From: DATGMS01 sp035303945
GTDB lineage: Bacteria > Bacteroidota > Bacteroidia > Cytophagales > Cyclobacteriaceae
Direction: 5' to 3'
Length of the DNA stretch: 64,000 nt
Assembly: GCA_035303945.1 (NCBI GenBank)
Contig: DATGQZ010000050.1
Coordinates: 1 to 64,000, forward strand
The position numbers and the translations under genes are program-made. Below, piece by piece: positions 1 through 8,759 of this stretch. Numbering within the stretch: the first letter of the stretch is position 1; the number at the start of each line of letters is the position of its first letter. Under the pieces are notes generated by a model. It saw nothing but the letters and a program-made list of their open reading frames with translations, was not told where the DNA came from and ran no database searches.

Positions 1-594
1 GGTGACATGAACTACAGGGATATCAATGGTGACGGCGTGATCACTGATGATGACTTTACCATCATCGGCAATGCGCAGCCGGACTTTATCGGTGGATTTA
101 CCAACACAATCCGTTACAGAAACTTTGACTTGAACCTGTTCATGCAGTTTTCTGTAGGTAATGAAATTTGGAATGCGGCAGGCAGCTATCAGGAAGGAAT
201 GTTTGCCAACGGATTTGACGATAACAGTACTGCCAATGTACTCGATCGTTGGAGACAAGAAGGTGATATCACCAATGTCCCTAGAGCGACAGTAGAAGTG
301 TCCGTAAACAGAAACAACCAAGCCAACACCAGCAGATTTGTGGAAGATGGGAGCTATCTAAGGGTTAAAAACCTCACTTTGGGATATAGCCTGCCGAAGT
401 CGGTGATCAGTAAAATATCTGTACAAAGCTTAAGGATTTATGCACAGGCACAGAATCTCTTCACTTGGACAGGTTATTCAGGATTCGATCCTGAGGTCAA
501 CTTTGCCGGTACAGACAACAGGACATTAGGAGTTGATTTCTATACCGTTCCCCAAACCCGAACTATTACATTAGGCATTAATTTAGGATTTTAA
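1..594 (+). CDS. SusC/RagA-family TonB-linked outer membrane protein, C-terminal part
   Basis: This reading frame is open from the first base of the window and ends at a TAA, so only about the last 197 residues of a roughly 1000-residue protein are present. The fragment has the typical end of SusC/RagA barrels: an aspartate-rich DINGDG turn near the start, alternating aromatic beta strands, a late FDPEVN motif and a terminal strand ending in phenylalanine. The family forms TonB-dependent channels in the outer membrane that import glycans or peptides with a SusD lipoprotein lid. The SusD partner starts 2 nt downstream. The substrate cannot be inferred because the plug domain and neighbouring enzymes lie outside the window. 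Confidence 0.93.
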   Translation, partial: GDMNYRDINGDGVITDDDFTIIGNAQPDFIGGFTNTIRYRNFDLNLFMQFSVGNEIWNAAGSYQEGMFANGFDDNSTANVLDRWRQEGDITNVPRATVEVSVNRNNQANTSRFVEDGSYLRVKNLTLGYSLPKSVISKISVQSLRIYAQAQNLFTWTGYSGFDPEVNFAGTDNRTLGVDFYTVPQTRTITLGINLGF

Positions 595-596
595 TC

Positions 597-1973
597 ATGA
601 AAAGCATTTATAAATATTTCATCTATTCCCTTCTCGGAGGAGCCATCGCGAGTTGTGACGTGTTGGATCACGCTCCGGTGAATCAGGTTGAATCTGACGT
701 CGCTTTGACGGATTCCACCTCGGTACACCTGGCATTGGCAGGAATGTATGATGCGCTGCAGACTACCGATCTGTACGCTATGCGGTTCCTTTACTACCAA
801 GATGTTTACGCGGACAATATGCGCTTTGTAGGTTCCTTTACTACAGATAATGAAGTGAACAGCAAAAGGATAAACCCTACGAACCTGCAAATAGCCGAAA
901 CTTGGGGAGCATTTTACAGGGCGATCTCAAGGGCTAATTATATCCTCGATGCGCTTCCTGCTATTGATTTGACGCAGGAGAGAAAAAACCGTATCAGTGG
1001 AGAAGCAAGGTTTATGCGTGCATTTGTCTATTCGGAAATGGCCAAAGTTTGGGGGGGTGTGCCCATTGTTGAAAATGCGGTGACCAATGCCAATGAGCTT
1101 AACCTTAACCCAAAGGCCTCTCTACAGGAGCTTTACGCTTTTATTATCGATGACCTCAAGTTTGCCGAAGCCAATATTTCTGATGCCCGGCCATCCGTCG
1201 GTCTGGGTACTAAGCCATATCGTGCCTCAGGGCTCTCTGCCGCTGCTTTATTGGCTCGCATCTATTTGGAAAGTGGCGACTATGCCAATGCCGCCCTCAA
1301 AGCAAGTGAGGTAATTGCTTCTGGAGAATATGAGTTGGTTCGAGATTTCTCAGAACTGTTTAACAACTCCGCTAACGGCGAAATGATTTTGGTGTTGGAC
1401 TTCTCCAACAATGACCAAAATTCCCTTTCTGTATCCAGTGATCCTACTACCAGCGGGCAGAAGTTCTACGTAAGGGATGAATTTGCTGCTCTTTTTGCCG
1501 CCTCCGCAGCGGAAGGTGATACTAGGGCAGAAGCCTCCATCAGCAAGGTCGGAGACATCAACCGGGTACAGAAGTATTTCCGTTCGGCATCCAATGATGA
1601 CGATTTACCCTTGATCCGCTTGGCAGAAATGTATTTGATAAGAGCAGAAGCAAACGCGAGGGCCGCTGCCGCTGGAGCTACACCAAATGCTTCTGTACTG
1701 GAAGACATCAATGTTATCAGAGAAAGAGCTGGTCTTGACCCGGTTACCGTTGCTGATATACCTAGCAATGAAGCTGCGTTGACAGAAATTCTGCTTCAGC
1801 GAAGACTGGAATTTGCCTTTGAAGGACACCGTTTTGCAGATCTTAAGCGATTCGGACAGGCAGAATCGCTGTTTGGTCCGTCAGAAGCGTACAGGGTGTT
1901 ATGGCCCATTCCTTTTGTTCAAATAGAAGTAAATCCAAACTTGGTACAAAATCCAGGATATTCCAATAACTAA
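597..1973 (+). CDS. SusD/RagB-family nutrient-binding outer membrane lipoprotein
   Basis: The protein has 458 residues. An N-terminal signal peptide ends in a lipobox with the lipidated cysteine at position 20. A SusD signature follows around residues 135-160 (GEARFMRAFVYSEMAKVWGG), which is part of the TPR-like helical scaffold. The C-terminal RagB/SusD segment contains RLAEMYLIRAEA, RRLEFAFEGHRFADLKR and the closing LWPIP...NPNLVQNPGY pattern. It starts 2 nt after the SusC gene and is followed directly by a strong terminator, so the two form the end of one operon. The protein is expected at the cell surface as the hinged lid over the SusC channel. The ligand is unknown. Confidence 0.94.
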   Translation: MKSIYKYFIYSLLGGAIASCDVLDHAPVNQVESDVALTDSTSVHLALAGMYDALQTTDLYAMRFLYYQDVYADNMRFVGSFTTDNEVNSKRINPTNLQIAETWGAFYRAISRANYILDALPAIDLTQERKNRISGEARFMRAFVYSEMAKVWGGVPIVENAVTNANELNLNPKASLQELYAFIIDDLKFAEANISDARPSVGLGTKPYRASGLSAAALLARIYLESGDYANAALKASEVIASGEYELVRDFSELFNNSANGEMILVLDFSNNDQNSLSVSSDPTTSGQKFYVRDEFAALFAASAAEGDTRAEASISKVGDINRVQKYFRSASNDDDLPLIRLAEMYLIRAEANARAAAAGATPNASVLEDINVIRERAGLDPVTVADIPSNEAALTEILLQRRLEFAFEGHRFADLKRFGQAESLFGPSEAYRVLWPIPFVQIEVNPNLVQNPGYSNN

Positions 1974-2002
1974 AAAAAGGGGAGCTAAGCTCCCCTTTTT
2001 TG
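1974..2002 (+). terminator. Rho-independent terminator of the first SusC/SusD operon
   Basis: A perfect 8-bp stem (GGGGAGCT and AGCTCCCC, 1979-1995) is followed by six T residues and preceded by seven A residues, starting immediately after the susD stop codon. Confidence 0.9.
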
Positions 2003-2325
2003 TTAAGAATAATTTTAGCTGAAGTGCCTTTCACTGCGTTAATTTTTTTATTCAGCATTTAGCCAATCAGAAATTAGACATAATGCCAACGGCTGTATTA
2101 TTGATTGAAAAAATAAGACTTAAATTATATTTCGTGAAACACAAGCAATAATTTTTTAACAATATTTTAGTCAACTATCGACCGATTTGATTTATTGTTT
2201 ATAATTGTATGATTTAAATGCCATTTTAATATTAAAATGGATTGTCTACTAAATCACCCGATCTGGCTATCAAGCCTTTATCCCAAATAACCACAGGAGC
2301 ATTATTTATCAATATTTAATTGTTT
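2003..2325. other. AT-rich intergenic region upstream of the second SusC gene
   Basis: About 320 nt without a convincing gene. It is strongly AT-rich and holds one perfect 20-nt palindrome (2221-2240). I found no exact TAnnTTTG element at a usable distance; the closest is TATATTTC near 2125-2133. No tRNA-like fold or conserved small RNA was recognised. Confidence 0.6.
2221..2240. promoter_or_regulatory. Perfect 20-nt palindrome upstream of susC, candidate operator
   Basis: The two halves, CCATTTTAAT and ATTAAAATGG, are exact reverse complements with no spacer. The site lies 85 nt before the susC ATG. It is not followed by a T run, so it is unlikely to be a terminator. A dimeric regulator site is the likeliest reading, but the cognate protein is not visible in the window. 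Confidence 0.45.
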
Positions 2326-5300
2326 ATGAAAAAAACTCTACTCAGTACATGGATCTTGTTGCTTTTGTTCAGCATAAGTTCAATGGCACAGACCCGCAAT
2401 GTTTCCGGGCAGATTCTCTCAAGTGAGGATAATCTACCCTTGCCTGGAGTGAACATTACAGTAAAAGGAACCACAAGAGGGGCAATTTCGGATTTAGATG
2501 GGCGGTATTCCCTTCAAGCTGCCAACAGCGACACATTGGTTTTCTCCTTTGTCGGCTTTTTAAGCCAATCTGTCACAGTAGGTAATCAAAGTACCGTTGA
2601 CATAACCCTTAGCCCCGACACCAAAGTTTTGGGCGAGGTATTGGTAGTGGGCTACGGTAGTGTAACCAAAGGTGACCTTACGGGAAATATCGCTTCTGTA
2701 AAAGGAGAGGACATTGCTAACATCCCAGTGCCCAACTTTACCGAAGCGCTTCAAGGAAGGATGGCTGGGGTATTTGTAGAATCTTCCAGCGGTAAGGTGG
2801 GTGAAGGCGTCAAGGTACGGGTACGAGGTACTTCCTCCATCTCTGGAGGATCTGATCCCTTGTACGTAATCGATGGCATACCAGTGACTACTGGAGGTAC
2901 CTTAGGCTATAGCAATCCACTTTCCGACATCAACTTCAATGATATTGCATCTTTTGAGGTGTTGAAAGATGCGTCAGCTGCAGCAATTTATGGTGCCCGC
3001 GCTTCAAATGGTGTCGTTCTGATCACCACCAAAAGCGGTGGAGCAGGAAAAACCAAATTTAACGTTGGTTATCAAAGAGGTATCAGCTCGCCTACCCGTT
3101 TGATCAAATGGATGAATGCTGCCGACTATGTAGAATTGACAAGAGAGGCTGCCATCAATTCCGATAGAATCGACGGCTATGATTCGACCAATCCTGACGA
3201 ATACGAAGATTCTTGGCTGGAGTATGTAGAAAACCGTATGACCGTCCTGTCAGGCCATGGCGACTGGAGAAATTTGACCATAGATACAGATTGGCAAGAT
3301 CAAGCCTTCAATGATGACGCCGGAATGACCAACCTGAACTTCTCTGCTTCAGGTGGAAATGACAAAACACGATTCTATGTCAGCGGCGCGTATGATAAGC
3401 AGGACGGTATCTTGATCAGAAATACCTTTGAAAGAATTTCCAGCCGCTTGAACCTTGACCATGAGGTTTCCGACAAGTTTAGCCTAGGTGTCAATTTCGG
3501 GCTTTCAAGGACCTTGACCAACCGCTTGTCTAATGACAACCAGTTTAACAACCCGCTCCAGCTCATTGCGATGGCCCCCATTTCGCCAGTACGTGATCTT
3601 GAGGGCAATCTTTACGACCGACCTGTAACTTCTTATTACAACAACTTGATCGACTCTGAAGATGCTACTTGGCAACAAACTGGTTTTAGAAACTTGGCTA
3701 ACGTGTATGGAGAGTATAAGTTTACTGATGCTTTCAAATTCCGATCTGAATTTGGAACAGACATCCTCACCCAAAATGAAGATCGCTATTTTGGATCAAG
3801 GACAAATTCTGGAGAATCCACCAACGGCTACGGCACTTCCCAATGGGTAAGGATCTTCAACTACAACACCAACAACTACTTCAGTTACAATAAATTGTTC
3901 AATGAAATCCATCAGTTGGATCTCACTGCTGGTATGTCTTTCCAGATGAATGAAAGAGACTATACCTTTGTAGAAGGACAGGAATTTCCCTTGGACGCAT
4001 TGAAAACTTTGGCCAGTGCCGCGGATATTACCGGTGGTGAATCGACCTTCACCAACTATTCGTTTCTATCTTATTTCCTCAGAGCCAATTACAAGTTCAA
4101 CAATAAGTTCTTAATCACTGCTAGCGGAAGAATTGATGGATCTTCAAGATTTGGTGAAAACAACAAGTACGGATTCTTCCCTGCAGCATCTGCTGGCTGG
4201 ATTGTTTCAGAAGAAAGCTTCCTCAGCGGGAACACCACTTTAAGCTTATTAAAATTGAGAGCAAGCTATGGGTTGACAGGTAATGCGGAGATCGGCAACT
4301 ATGATCACCTCGGCTTATATCGTACTGGTGCTTATGGTCAAATCTCAGGTCTTATTCCAGATCAGATTCCGAACCCTGACCTTGTATGGGAAAAAACCAA
4401 ACAGCTTGATTTGGGCGTAGAATTCGGTTTATTCAATGATCGCATCACGGGTGAATTTGACTACTATCACAAAAACACCTTCGACCTGCTGCTGGACGTT
4501 CCAGTACCGGGCACCACGGGCTTCTTAACCCAGACACAGAACGTCGGAAACATGAAGAACTATGGATTTGAGGTGGTGCTTAACTCATCCAATATTATTC
4601 GCCACAAATTCACTTGGACTTCATCCTTAAACTTTGCACGAAATATCAACGAAGTGACTGCATTGGCTGAAGGTCAGACGGCTATCCCTTCCGGAAGCTC
4701 AAGCATGCTCAATTCTATTACAGTAGGACATCCTGTAGGTGCTTTCTATGGCGTTGCCTATGCTGGCGTTGATCCTGCTAACGGTGATGCTTTGTTTTAC
4801 AGCAACGAGGAAAAAACAGAAACCACCAATAATTACAATGCGGCAGCGCGTATGATTTTGGGCTCACCACATCCTAAGTTTGTAGGCGGTTTAACCAATA
4901 CCCTTACTTTTGGGAATTTTGACATGAGCCTTCTATTTCAAGGCGTATATGGCAACCAAACCTTTCTGGCTGGCGGTCGCTTCTTTGCTGCAAACGGCGA
5001 TTGGTTTGACAACGGTACCAAAGAGCAGATGAACCGCTGGAGAAATCCGGGTGATGTGACTGATGTGCCTGAAGCCAGATTCGGAGCTGGCAATGGAACA
5101 CAGCCATCCAGCAGATACCTATCCGATGCTAGTTACTTGCGATTTAAAACCCTTACTATTGGGTATTCCTTGCCTTCTAACATCTTGGAGCGATTTAAAG
5201 TATCTTCTTTAAGAGTATATTTTACCGGTCAAAACCTTTTGACTTTCACCAACTACAAAGGATGGGATCCGGAAGTAAATGCTGACCATTTGTCCAGCTT

Positions 5301-5373
5301 CTACATGGCGAATGACTTCTATTCGGCACCCCAAGCCAAAGTTTATTCCTTGGGCATTAATGTTGGATTTTAA
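2326..5373 (+). CDS. SusC/RagA-family TonB-linked outer membrane protein
   Basis: The protein has 1015 residues, a full-length SusC. After a signal peptide cleaved near SSMAQ comes a carboxypeptidase-regulatory-like domain (about 25-110, with PLPGVNITVKGT and DLDGRYSL), then a plug domain opening with VLVVGYG and containing RVRGTSSISGGSDPLYVIDG and FEVLKDASAAAIYGARASNGV, then a 22-strand-type barrel to the end. The start was set at the ATG at 2326; the frame can be extended two codons to a TTG but this has no support. It should import a nutrient across the outer membrane using TonB and works with the SusD encoded 11 nt downstream. No glycoside hydrolase or sensor gene adjoins it, so the substrate is open. 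Confidence 0.95.
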   Translation: MKKTLLSTWILLLLFSISSMAQTRNVSGQILSSEDNLPLPGVNITVKGTTRGAISDLDGRYSLQAANSDTLVFSFVGFLSQSVTVGNQSTVDITLSPDTKVLGEVLVVGYGSVTKGDLTGNIASVKGEDIANIPVPNFTEALQGRMAGVFVESSSGKVGEGVKVRVRGTSSISGGSDPLYVIDGIPVTTGGTLGYSNPLSDINFNDIASFEVLKDASAAAIYGARASNGVVLITTKSGGAGKTKFNVGYQRGISSPTRLIKWMNAADYVELTREAAINSDRIDGYDSTNPDEYEDSWLEYVENRMTVLSGHGDWRNLTIDTDWQDQAFNDDAGMTNLNFSASGGNDKTRFYVSGAYDKQDGILIRNTFERISSRLNLDHEVSDKFSLGVNFGLSRTLTNRLSNDNQFNNPLQLIAMAPISPVRDLEGNLYDRPVTSYYNNLIDSEDATWQQTGFRNLANVYGEYKFTDAFKFRSEFGTDILTQNEDRYFGSRTNSGESTNGYGTSQWVRIFNYNTNNYFSYNKLFNEIHQLDLTAGMSFQMNERDYTFVEGQEFPLDALKTLASAADITGGESTFTNYSFLSYFLRANYKFNNKFLITASGRIDGSSRFGENNKYGFFPAASAGWIVSEESFLSGNTTLSLLKLRASYGLTGNAEIGNYDHLGLYRTGAYGQISGLIPDQIPNPDLVWEKTKQLDLGVEFGLFNDRITGEFDYYHKNTFDLLLDVPVPGTTGFLTQTQNVGNMKNYGFEVVLNSSNIIRHKFTWTSSLNFARNINEVTALAEGQTAIPSGSSSMLNSITVGHPVGAFYGVAYAGVDPANGDALFYSNEEKTETTNNYNAAARMILGSPHPKFVGGLTNTLTFGNFDMSLLFQGVYGNQTFLAGGRFFAANGDWFDNGTKEQMNRWRNPGDVTDVPEARFGAGNGTQPSSRYLSDASYLRFKTLTIGYSLPSNILERFKVSSLRVYFTGQNLLTFTNYKGWDPEVNADHLSSFYMANDFYSAPQAKVYSLGINVGF

Positions 5374-5384
5374 TTGATAACACT

Positions 5385-6746
5385 ATGAAAAGAAATTTCT
5401 TAATATACTTGTCAGCTTTTTCCCTGCTCTTTTCAGCTTGCGATGAAAAGCTGCATTTGCCCCCTGCGCAAGCTGTTGACCAAGAGGTAGCGTTAGAGTC
5501 TGACGCTAATGTGAAAACCGTCTTGGTGGGCGCCTACGACTTGGCCAGTTCTTCCCGACTGTATGGCGGAATTGTGATGTTGCTGTCTGAAATGCTATCG
5601 GCCAACAAAGAAATCAGATGGCAAGGCACTTATTCTGAACCACGGGAGGTGTTTAACAAAAACGTTTTTACCAATAACCTCTATGTGACGGAGCTGTGGA
5701 CTGAGGCTTATGCCTTGATCAATAGCACCAACAACATTTTGGAAGCCATTCCTGTTGTCAACGAGGAAGACCAAGGAAGAGTGAGAGGCGAGGCTTTGTT
5801 CTTACGTGGATCGATATTTTTTGAACTCACCAAGCTATTTGCGCAACCCTATGTAGCAGGTAATGTCGGTTCTAATCTCTCTATTCCTCTAGTGACCACT
5901 CCAACCAGAGGTATAGATGAATCCAGCTTTGTTACTCGTGGGACAGTACAGCAGGCCTATGAGCAGATTTTGGAAGACCTAACGACAGCAGAGGCGCTAC
6001 TTCCTGAAAGCAATGGTTTCTTTGCCACAAAAGCGGCAGCTTCCGCAATGCTATCCCGCGTGTATCTGCAAATGGAAAGATATGCCGATGCCCGTGATGC
6101 GGCAAATAGAGCGATTGCTTCCTCAGGCAAAGACCTCAATAGCACTTACGAAGCAGCTTTCAACAACACTCAGAATACAATAGAGGACATTTTTGCCATT
6201 CAGGTAAGTGCACAGGACGGTGCCAACCACATGCACTTGTTCTATTCTATCCCTGATTTTGGTGGACGCGATGGAGATGTAGTACCGCTTCAGCCTCACT
6301 TTGAACAGTATGAAGCAGGAGATGATAGACTGAGCCTGTTTTATACCGGAAGGGGCGAAACCCGCATCGGAAAGTGGAAAATGCAATACACCAACCTATC
6401 AATTATCCGTTTTGCTGAATTGCTTCTCACCCGTGCTGAGTGTAACCTAAGAGAGGGGACTGCCATTGGTGCTACACCTTTGGAAGATCTAAACCGCATC
6501 CGTACGAGGGTAAAACTTCCTGTCAAAACCACAGTGACGCTGGAGGATATCCTCAAAGAAAGAAAGCTTGAGCTGGCTCATGAAGGGCACTTTATCCATG
6601 ACGTAAAAAGGACAAAGGGAAGCATCGTAGATAATACCAGCAGTGTTGTTTATCCTTACAATGATCCTAGACTTGTATTGCCGATTCCGCAGCGTGAAAT
6701 AGATGCCAATTCCAACCTTATTCAGAATGAGGGATATGGATCCTAA
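5385..6746 (+). CDS. SusD/RagB-family nutrient-binding outer membrane lipoprotein
   Basis: This 453-residue protein has a short signal peptide with a lipobox cysteine at position 19. The SusD core includes GRVRGEALFLRGSIFFELTKLF in the first third, a TPR-like stretch (SAMLSRVYLQMERYADARDAANRA) and the C-terminal RFAELLLTRAECNL and ERKLELAHEGH...DVKR motifs, ending IPQREIDANSNLIQNEGY. It is the partner of the SusC encoded just upstream and the last gene of that operon. Its sequence differs clearly from the first SusD in the window, so the two systems probably serve different ligands. Confidence 0.94.
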   Translation: MKRNFLIYLSAFSLLFSACDEKLHLPPAQAVDQEVALESDANVKTVLVGAYDLASSSRLYGGIVMLLSEMLSANKEIRWQGTYSEPREVFNKNVFTNNLYVTELWTEAYALINSTNNILEAIPVVNEEDQGRVRGEALFLRGSIFFELTKLFAQPYVAGNVGSNLSIPLVTTPTRGIDESSFVTRGTVQQAYEQILEDLTTAEALLPESNGFFATKAAASAMLSRVYLQMERYADARDAANRAIASSGKDLNSTYEAAFNNTQNTIEDIFAIQVSAQDGANHMHLFYSIPDFGGRDGDVVPLQPHFEQYEAGDDRLSLFYTGRGETRIGKWKMQYTNLSIIRFAELLLTRAECNLREGTAIGATPLEDLNRIRTRVKLPVKTTVTLEDILKERKLELAHEGHFIHDVKRTKGSIVDNTSSVVYPYNDPRLVLPIPQREIDANSNLIQNEGYGS

Positions 6747-6751
6747 TTGAT

Positions 6752-6783
6752 AAAAAGAGGCTACCGCAGGGTAGCCTTTTTTA
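6752..6783 (+). terminator. Rho-independent terminator of the second SusC/SusD operon
   Basis: An 8-bp stem (AGGCTACC and GGTAGCCT, 6758-6777) with a GCAG loop is followed by a run of T residues and begins a few bases after the susD stop. Confidence 0.9.
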
Positions 6784-6815
6784 TGGCACAGCCCCTAATC
6801 CTCGTCGCATTTTAC

Positions 6816-6823
6816 TATCTTTG
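6816..6823 (+). promoter_or_regulatory. Candidate -7 promoter element for gcvT (TATCTTTG)
   Basis: TATCTTTG matches the Bacteroidota -7 consensus TAnnTTTG exactly and lies 22 nt before the gcvT ATG. No TTTG was found at the expected -33 position, so only half of the promoter is supported. Confidence 0.45.
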
Positions 6824-6845
6824 AAACCTAAGCAAATGAATTTTT

Positions 6846-7940
6846 ATGGAAGGAACAGTGCAAAAAATAGCCCTTAATGATGTTCATGTACAGTTAGGAG
6901 CCAAGATGATGCCTTTCGCAGGCTTCAATATGCCCGTAAGGTATACCTCCGATATAGAGGAACATAAGACAGTTAGAGAGGGAGTAGGGGTGTTTGATGT
7001 ATCCCATATGGGGGAGTTTATGATAAAAGGCCCCAATGCTTTGGCGCTTATACAATGGGTTACCTCTAATGATGCCTCTACACTCAAGATCGGGCAGGCC
7101 CAATACAGTTATCTTCCCAATGAAACTGGAGGGGTCGTTGATGACCTGCTAGTTTATAGGCTTGCTGAAGAAGAATACCTACTGGTGGTGAATGCTTCCA
7201 ATATAAAAAAGGATTGGGATTGGATCAACCGGCACAATACTATGGACGCGCAACTGGAAAATATATCTGACCGAATTTCTTTGTTTGCTGTACAGGGTCC
7301 CAAAGCCATAAATGTGCTTCAGAAGCTCACCTCCCTCAAGCTGGATGAAATTCCTTATTATCATTTTGCTGTAGGCGAACTGGCAGGTGTACCAGATGTT
7401 ATTATTTCTGCCACAGGATATACCGGTGCTGGCGGATTTGAAGTATACATGAAAAATGAGGATGCATTGCACGTATGGAATGCTATCTTTGAGGCCGGAG
7501 AAGCTTTTGATATCAAACCTATAGGACTGGGGGCTAGAGATACCTTACGTTTAGAGATGGGTTTTTCTCTGTACGGAAATGATATCACGGAGGAAACCTC
7601 CCCTATTGAAGCTGGCTTGGGTTGGATCACCAAGTTTAATAAGGACTTTATCAATAGCGCGCAATTAAAGGCACAAAAAGAAGCTGGAGTGGAAAGAAAG
7701 TTGGTTGGGTTTATCTTAAGAGAAAAAGGCATACCTAGAGCACAGTACCCGATCTTTAATGCCGACGGAGACATTATAGGTGAAGTGACTTCCGGAACTA
7801 TGAGTCCCAGTATGGGAATAGGCATCGGACTGGGCTACGTGAAAACTGCCTATGCAAAGCCCGGCACTCATATCGCCATTTCAGTAAGAAACAAAAGTCT
7901 GGTGGCAGTAGTAGAAAAACTGCCCTTATTAAAAAAATAG
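6846..7940 (+). CDS. gcvT: Glycine cleavage system T protein (aminomethyltransferase)
   Basis: The 364-residue protein matches GcvT over its whole length. It has the N-terminal motif GAKMMPFAGFNMPVRY (about 19-34), then GVFDVSHMGEF, the folate-binding region with ATGYTGAGGFEVY, GLGARDTLRLEMGFSLYG, and the C-terminal barrel with GEVTSGTMSPSMGIGIGLGYV. In the cytoplasm it moves the methylene group from aminomethylated H protein to tetrahydrofolate and releases ammonia. The H and P proteins are not encoded nearby, as is common in Bacteroidota. It lies between the susD terminator and the comB-like gene 34 nt downstream, and may share a transcript with the latter. Confidence 0.95.
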   Translation: MEGTVQKIALNDVHVQLGAKMMPFAGFNMPVRYTSDIEEHKTVREGVGVFDVSHMGEFMIKGPNALALIQWVTSNDASTLKIGQAQYSYLPNETGGVVDDLLVYRLAEEEYLLVVNASNIKKDWDWINRHNTMDAQLENISDRISLFAVQGPKAINVLQKLTSLKLDEIPYYHFAVGELAGVPDVIISATGYTGAGGFEVYMKNEDALHVWNAIFEAGEAFDIKPIGLGARDTLRLEMGFSLYGNDITEETSPIEAGLGWITKFNKDFINSAQLKAQKEAGVERKLVGFILREKGIPRAQYPIFNADGDIIGEVTSGTMSPSMGIGIGLGYVKTAYAKPGTHIAISVRNKSLVAVVEKLPLLKK

Positions 7941-7974
7941 ATCCTACTAGAAAGCCTTGCTTTCACAGACAACT

Positions 7975-8733
7975 ATGCGTCAAATTGAAGTTTGCTTAAG
8001 CCCCGATCTGATACACCTTTACGATGTCAAGGACAAAATCGTGGTGGTAGTCGATATCTTCCGGGCTACCTCCACGATGATCACAGCTTTGGCAAATGGC
8101 GTAAAGGCAATTACCCCCGTAGCAGACCTCGAGACCTGCCGTGCCTTCCAACATCAAGGATTTGTAATTGCTGGAGAAAGGAATGGTCTTCCGGCTGAGG
8201 GGTTTGAGTTGGGGAATTCGCCGTTAAGTTATGTCAACCAAGCCTACCAAGGTAGAGAAATCGCAGTAACTACCACCAATGGAACGTTGGCGATTGAGAA
8301 ATCAAAGCCAGGATCGGCAGAAATCCTTATTGGGGCTTTCTTGAACTTGCAGGTAACAGCCAACTACCTCGCCCAGAGAGACTGCGATGTGCTAATCCAT
8401 TGCGCGGGCTGGAAAGGCCGCTTCAATTTGGAGGATTCTCTTTATGCTGGGGCTTTGATAACTGCTTTGTCCACATCGCATACGTTTAACTGCGATGGTG
8501 CTTTGGCAATGGAGGCATTGTATCAAGCGCATAAAGATGATTTATCTGCCTTTCTTCACAAAGCGTCACATGCCAAAAGACTTCAAAACCACAATATTGA
8601 AGCAGATATAGATTTTTGCTTGACGTTCAACAAATTTAACATCATTGGAAAGTTGGTCAATGATAAACTTATCGCTCAAACCGTCAGCACAGAGCAAACG
8701 ATATTGGAACCATCATCAATAACATCAAGGTGA
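7975..8733 (+). CDS. 2-phosphosulfolactate phosphatase family protein (ComB-like)
   Basis: The protein has 252 residues from the ATG at 7975; a TTG-started extension of six residues is less likely. Motifs of the ComB fold are clear: VVVVDIFRATSTM near the N-terminus, AGERNGLPAEGFELGNSP around residue 65, TTTNGTLAIEKS near 100, and CAGWKGRFNLEDSLYAGAL near 145. Characterised archaeal ComB removes phosphate from 2-phosphosulfolactate to give sulfolactate in coenzyme M synthesis. Bacteria do not need that cofactor, so the role here may be another sulfonate or an unrelated phosphatase reaction. No ComA-type synthase gene lies nearby. The last codons form part of a terminator stem shared with the convergent gene. 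Confidence 0.85.
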   Translation: MRQIEVCLSPDLIHLYDVKDKIVVVVDIFRATSTMITALANGVKAITPVADLETCRAFQHQGFVIAGERNGLPAEGFELGNSPLSYVNQAYQGREIAVTTTNGTLAIEKSKPGSAEILIGAFLNLQVTANYLAQRDCDVLIHCAGWKGRFNLEDSLYAGALITALSTSHTFNCDGALAMEALYQAHKDDLSAFLHKASHAKRLQNHNIEADIDFCLTFNKFNIIGKLVNDKLIAQTVSTEQTILEPSSITSR

Positions 8734-8759
8734 GGCAATTTAAGCCTCACCTCTTTTTT
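8728..8759 (+). terminator. Terminator overlapping both stop codons of convergent genes
   Basis: A 9-bp perfect stem (AGGTGAGGC and GCCTCACCT, 8728-8752) is followed by CTTTTTTA. The left arm contains the comB-like stop codon (8731-8733) and the right arm contains the stop of the opposing transporter gene (8747-8749). The T run favours action on plus-strand transcripts. Confidence 0.8.

Noticed and set aside
7361..7825. 154-codon minus-strand frame inside gcvT
   Set aside because: gcvT is clearly the real gene; the reverse product shows no family features or signal.
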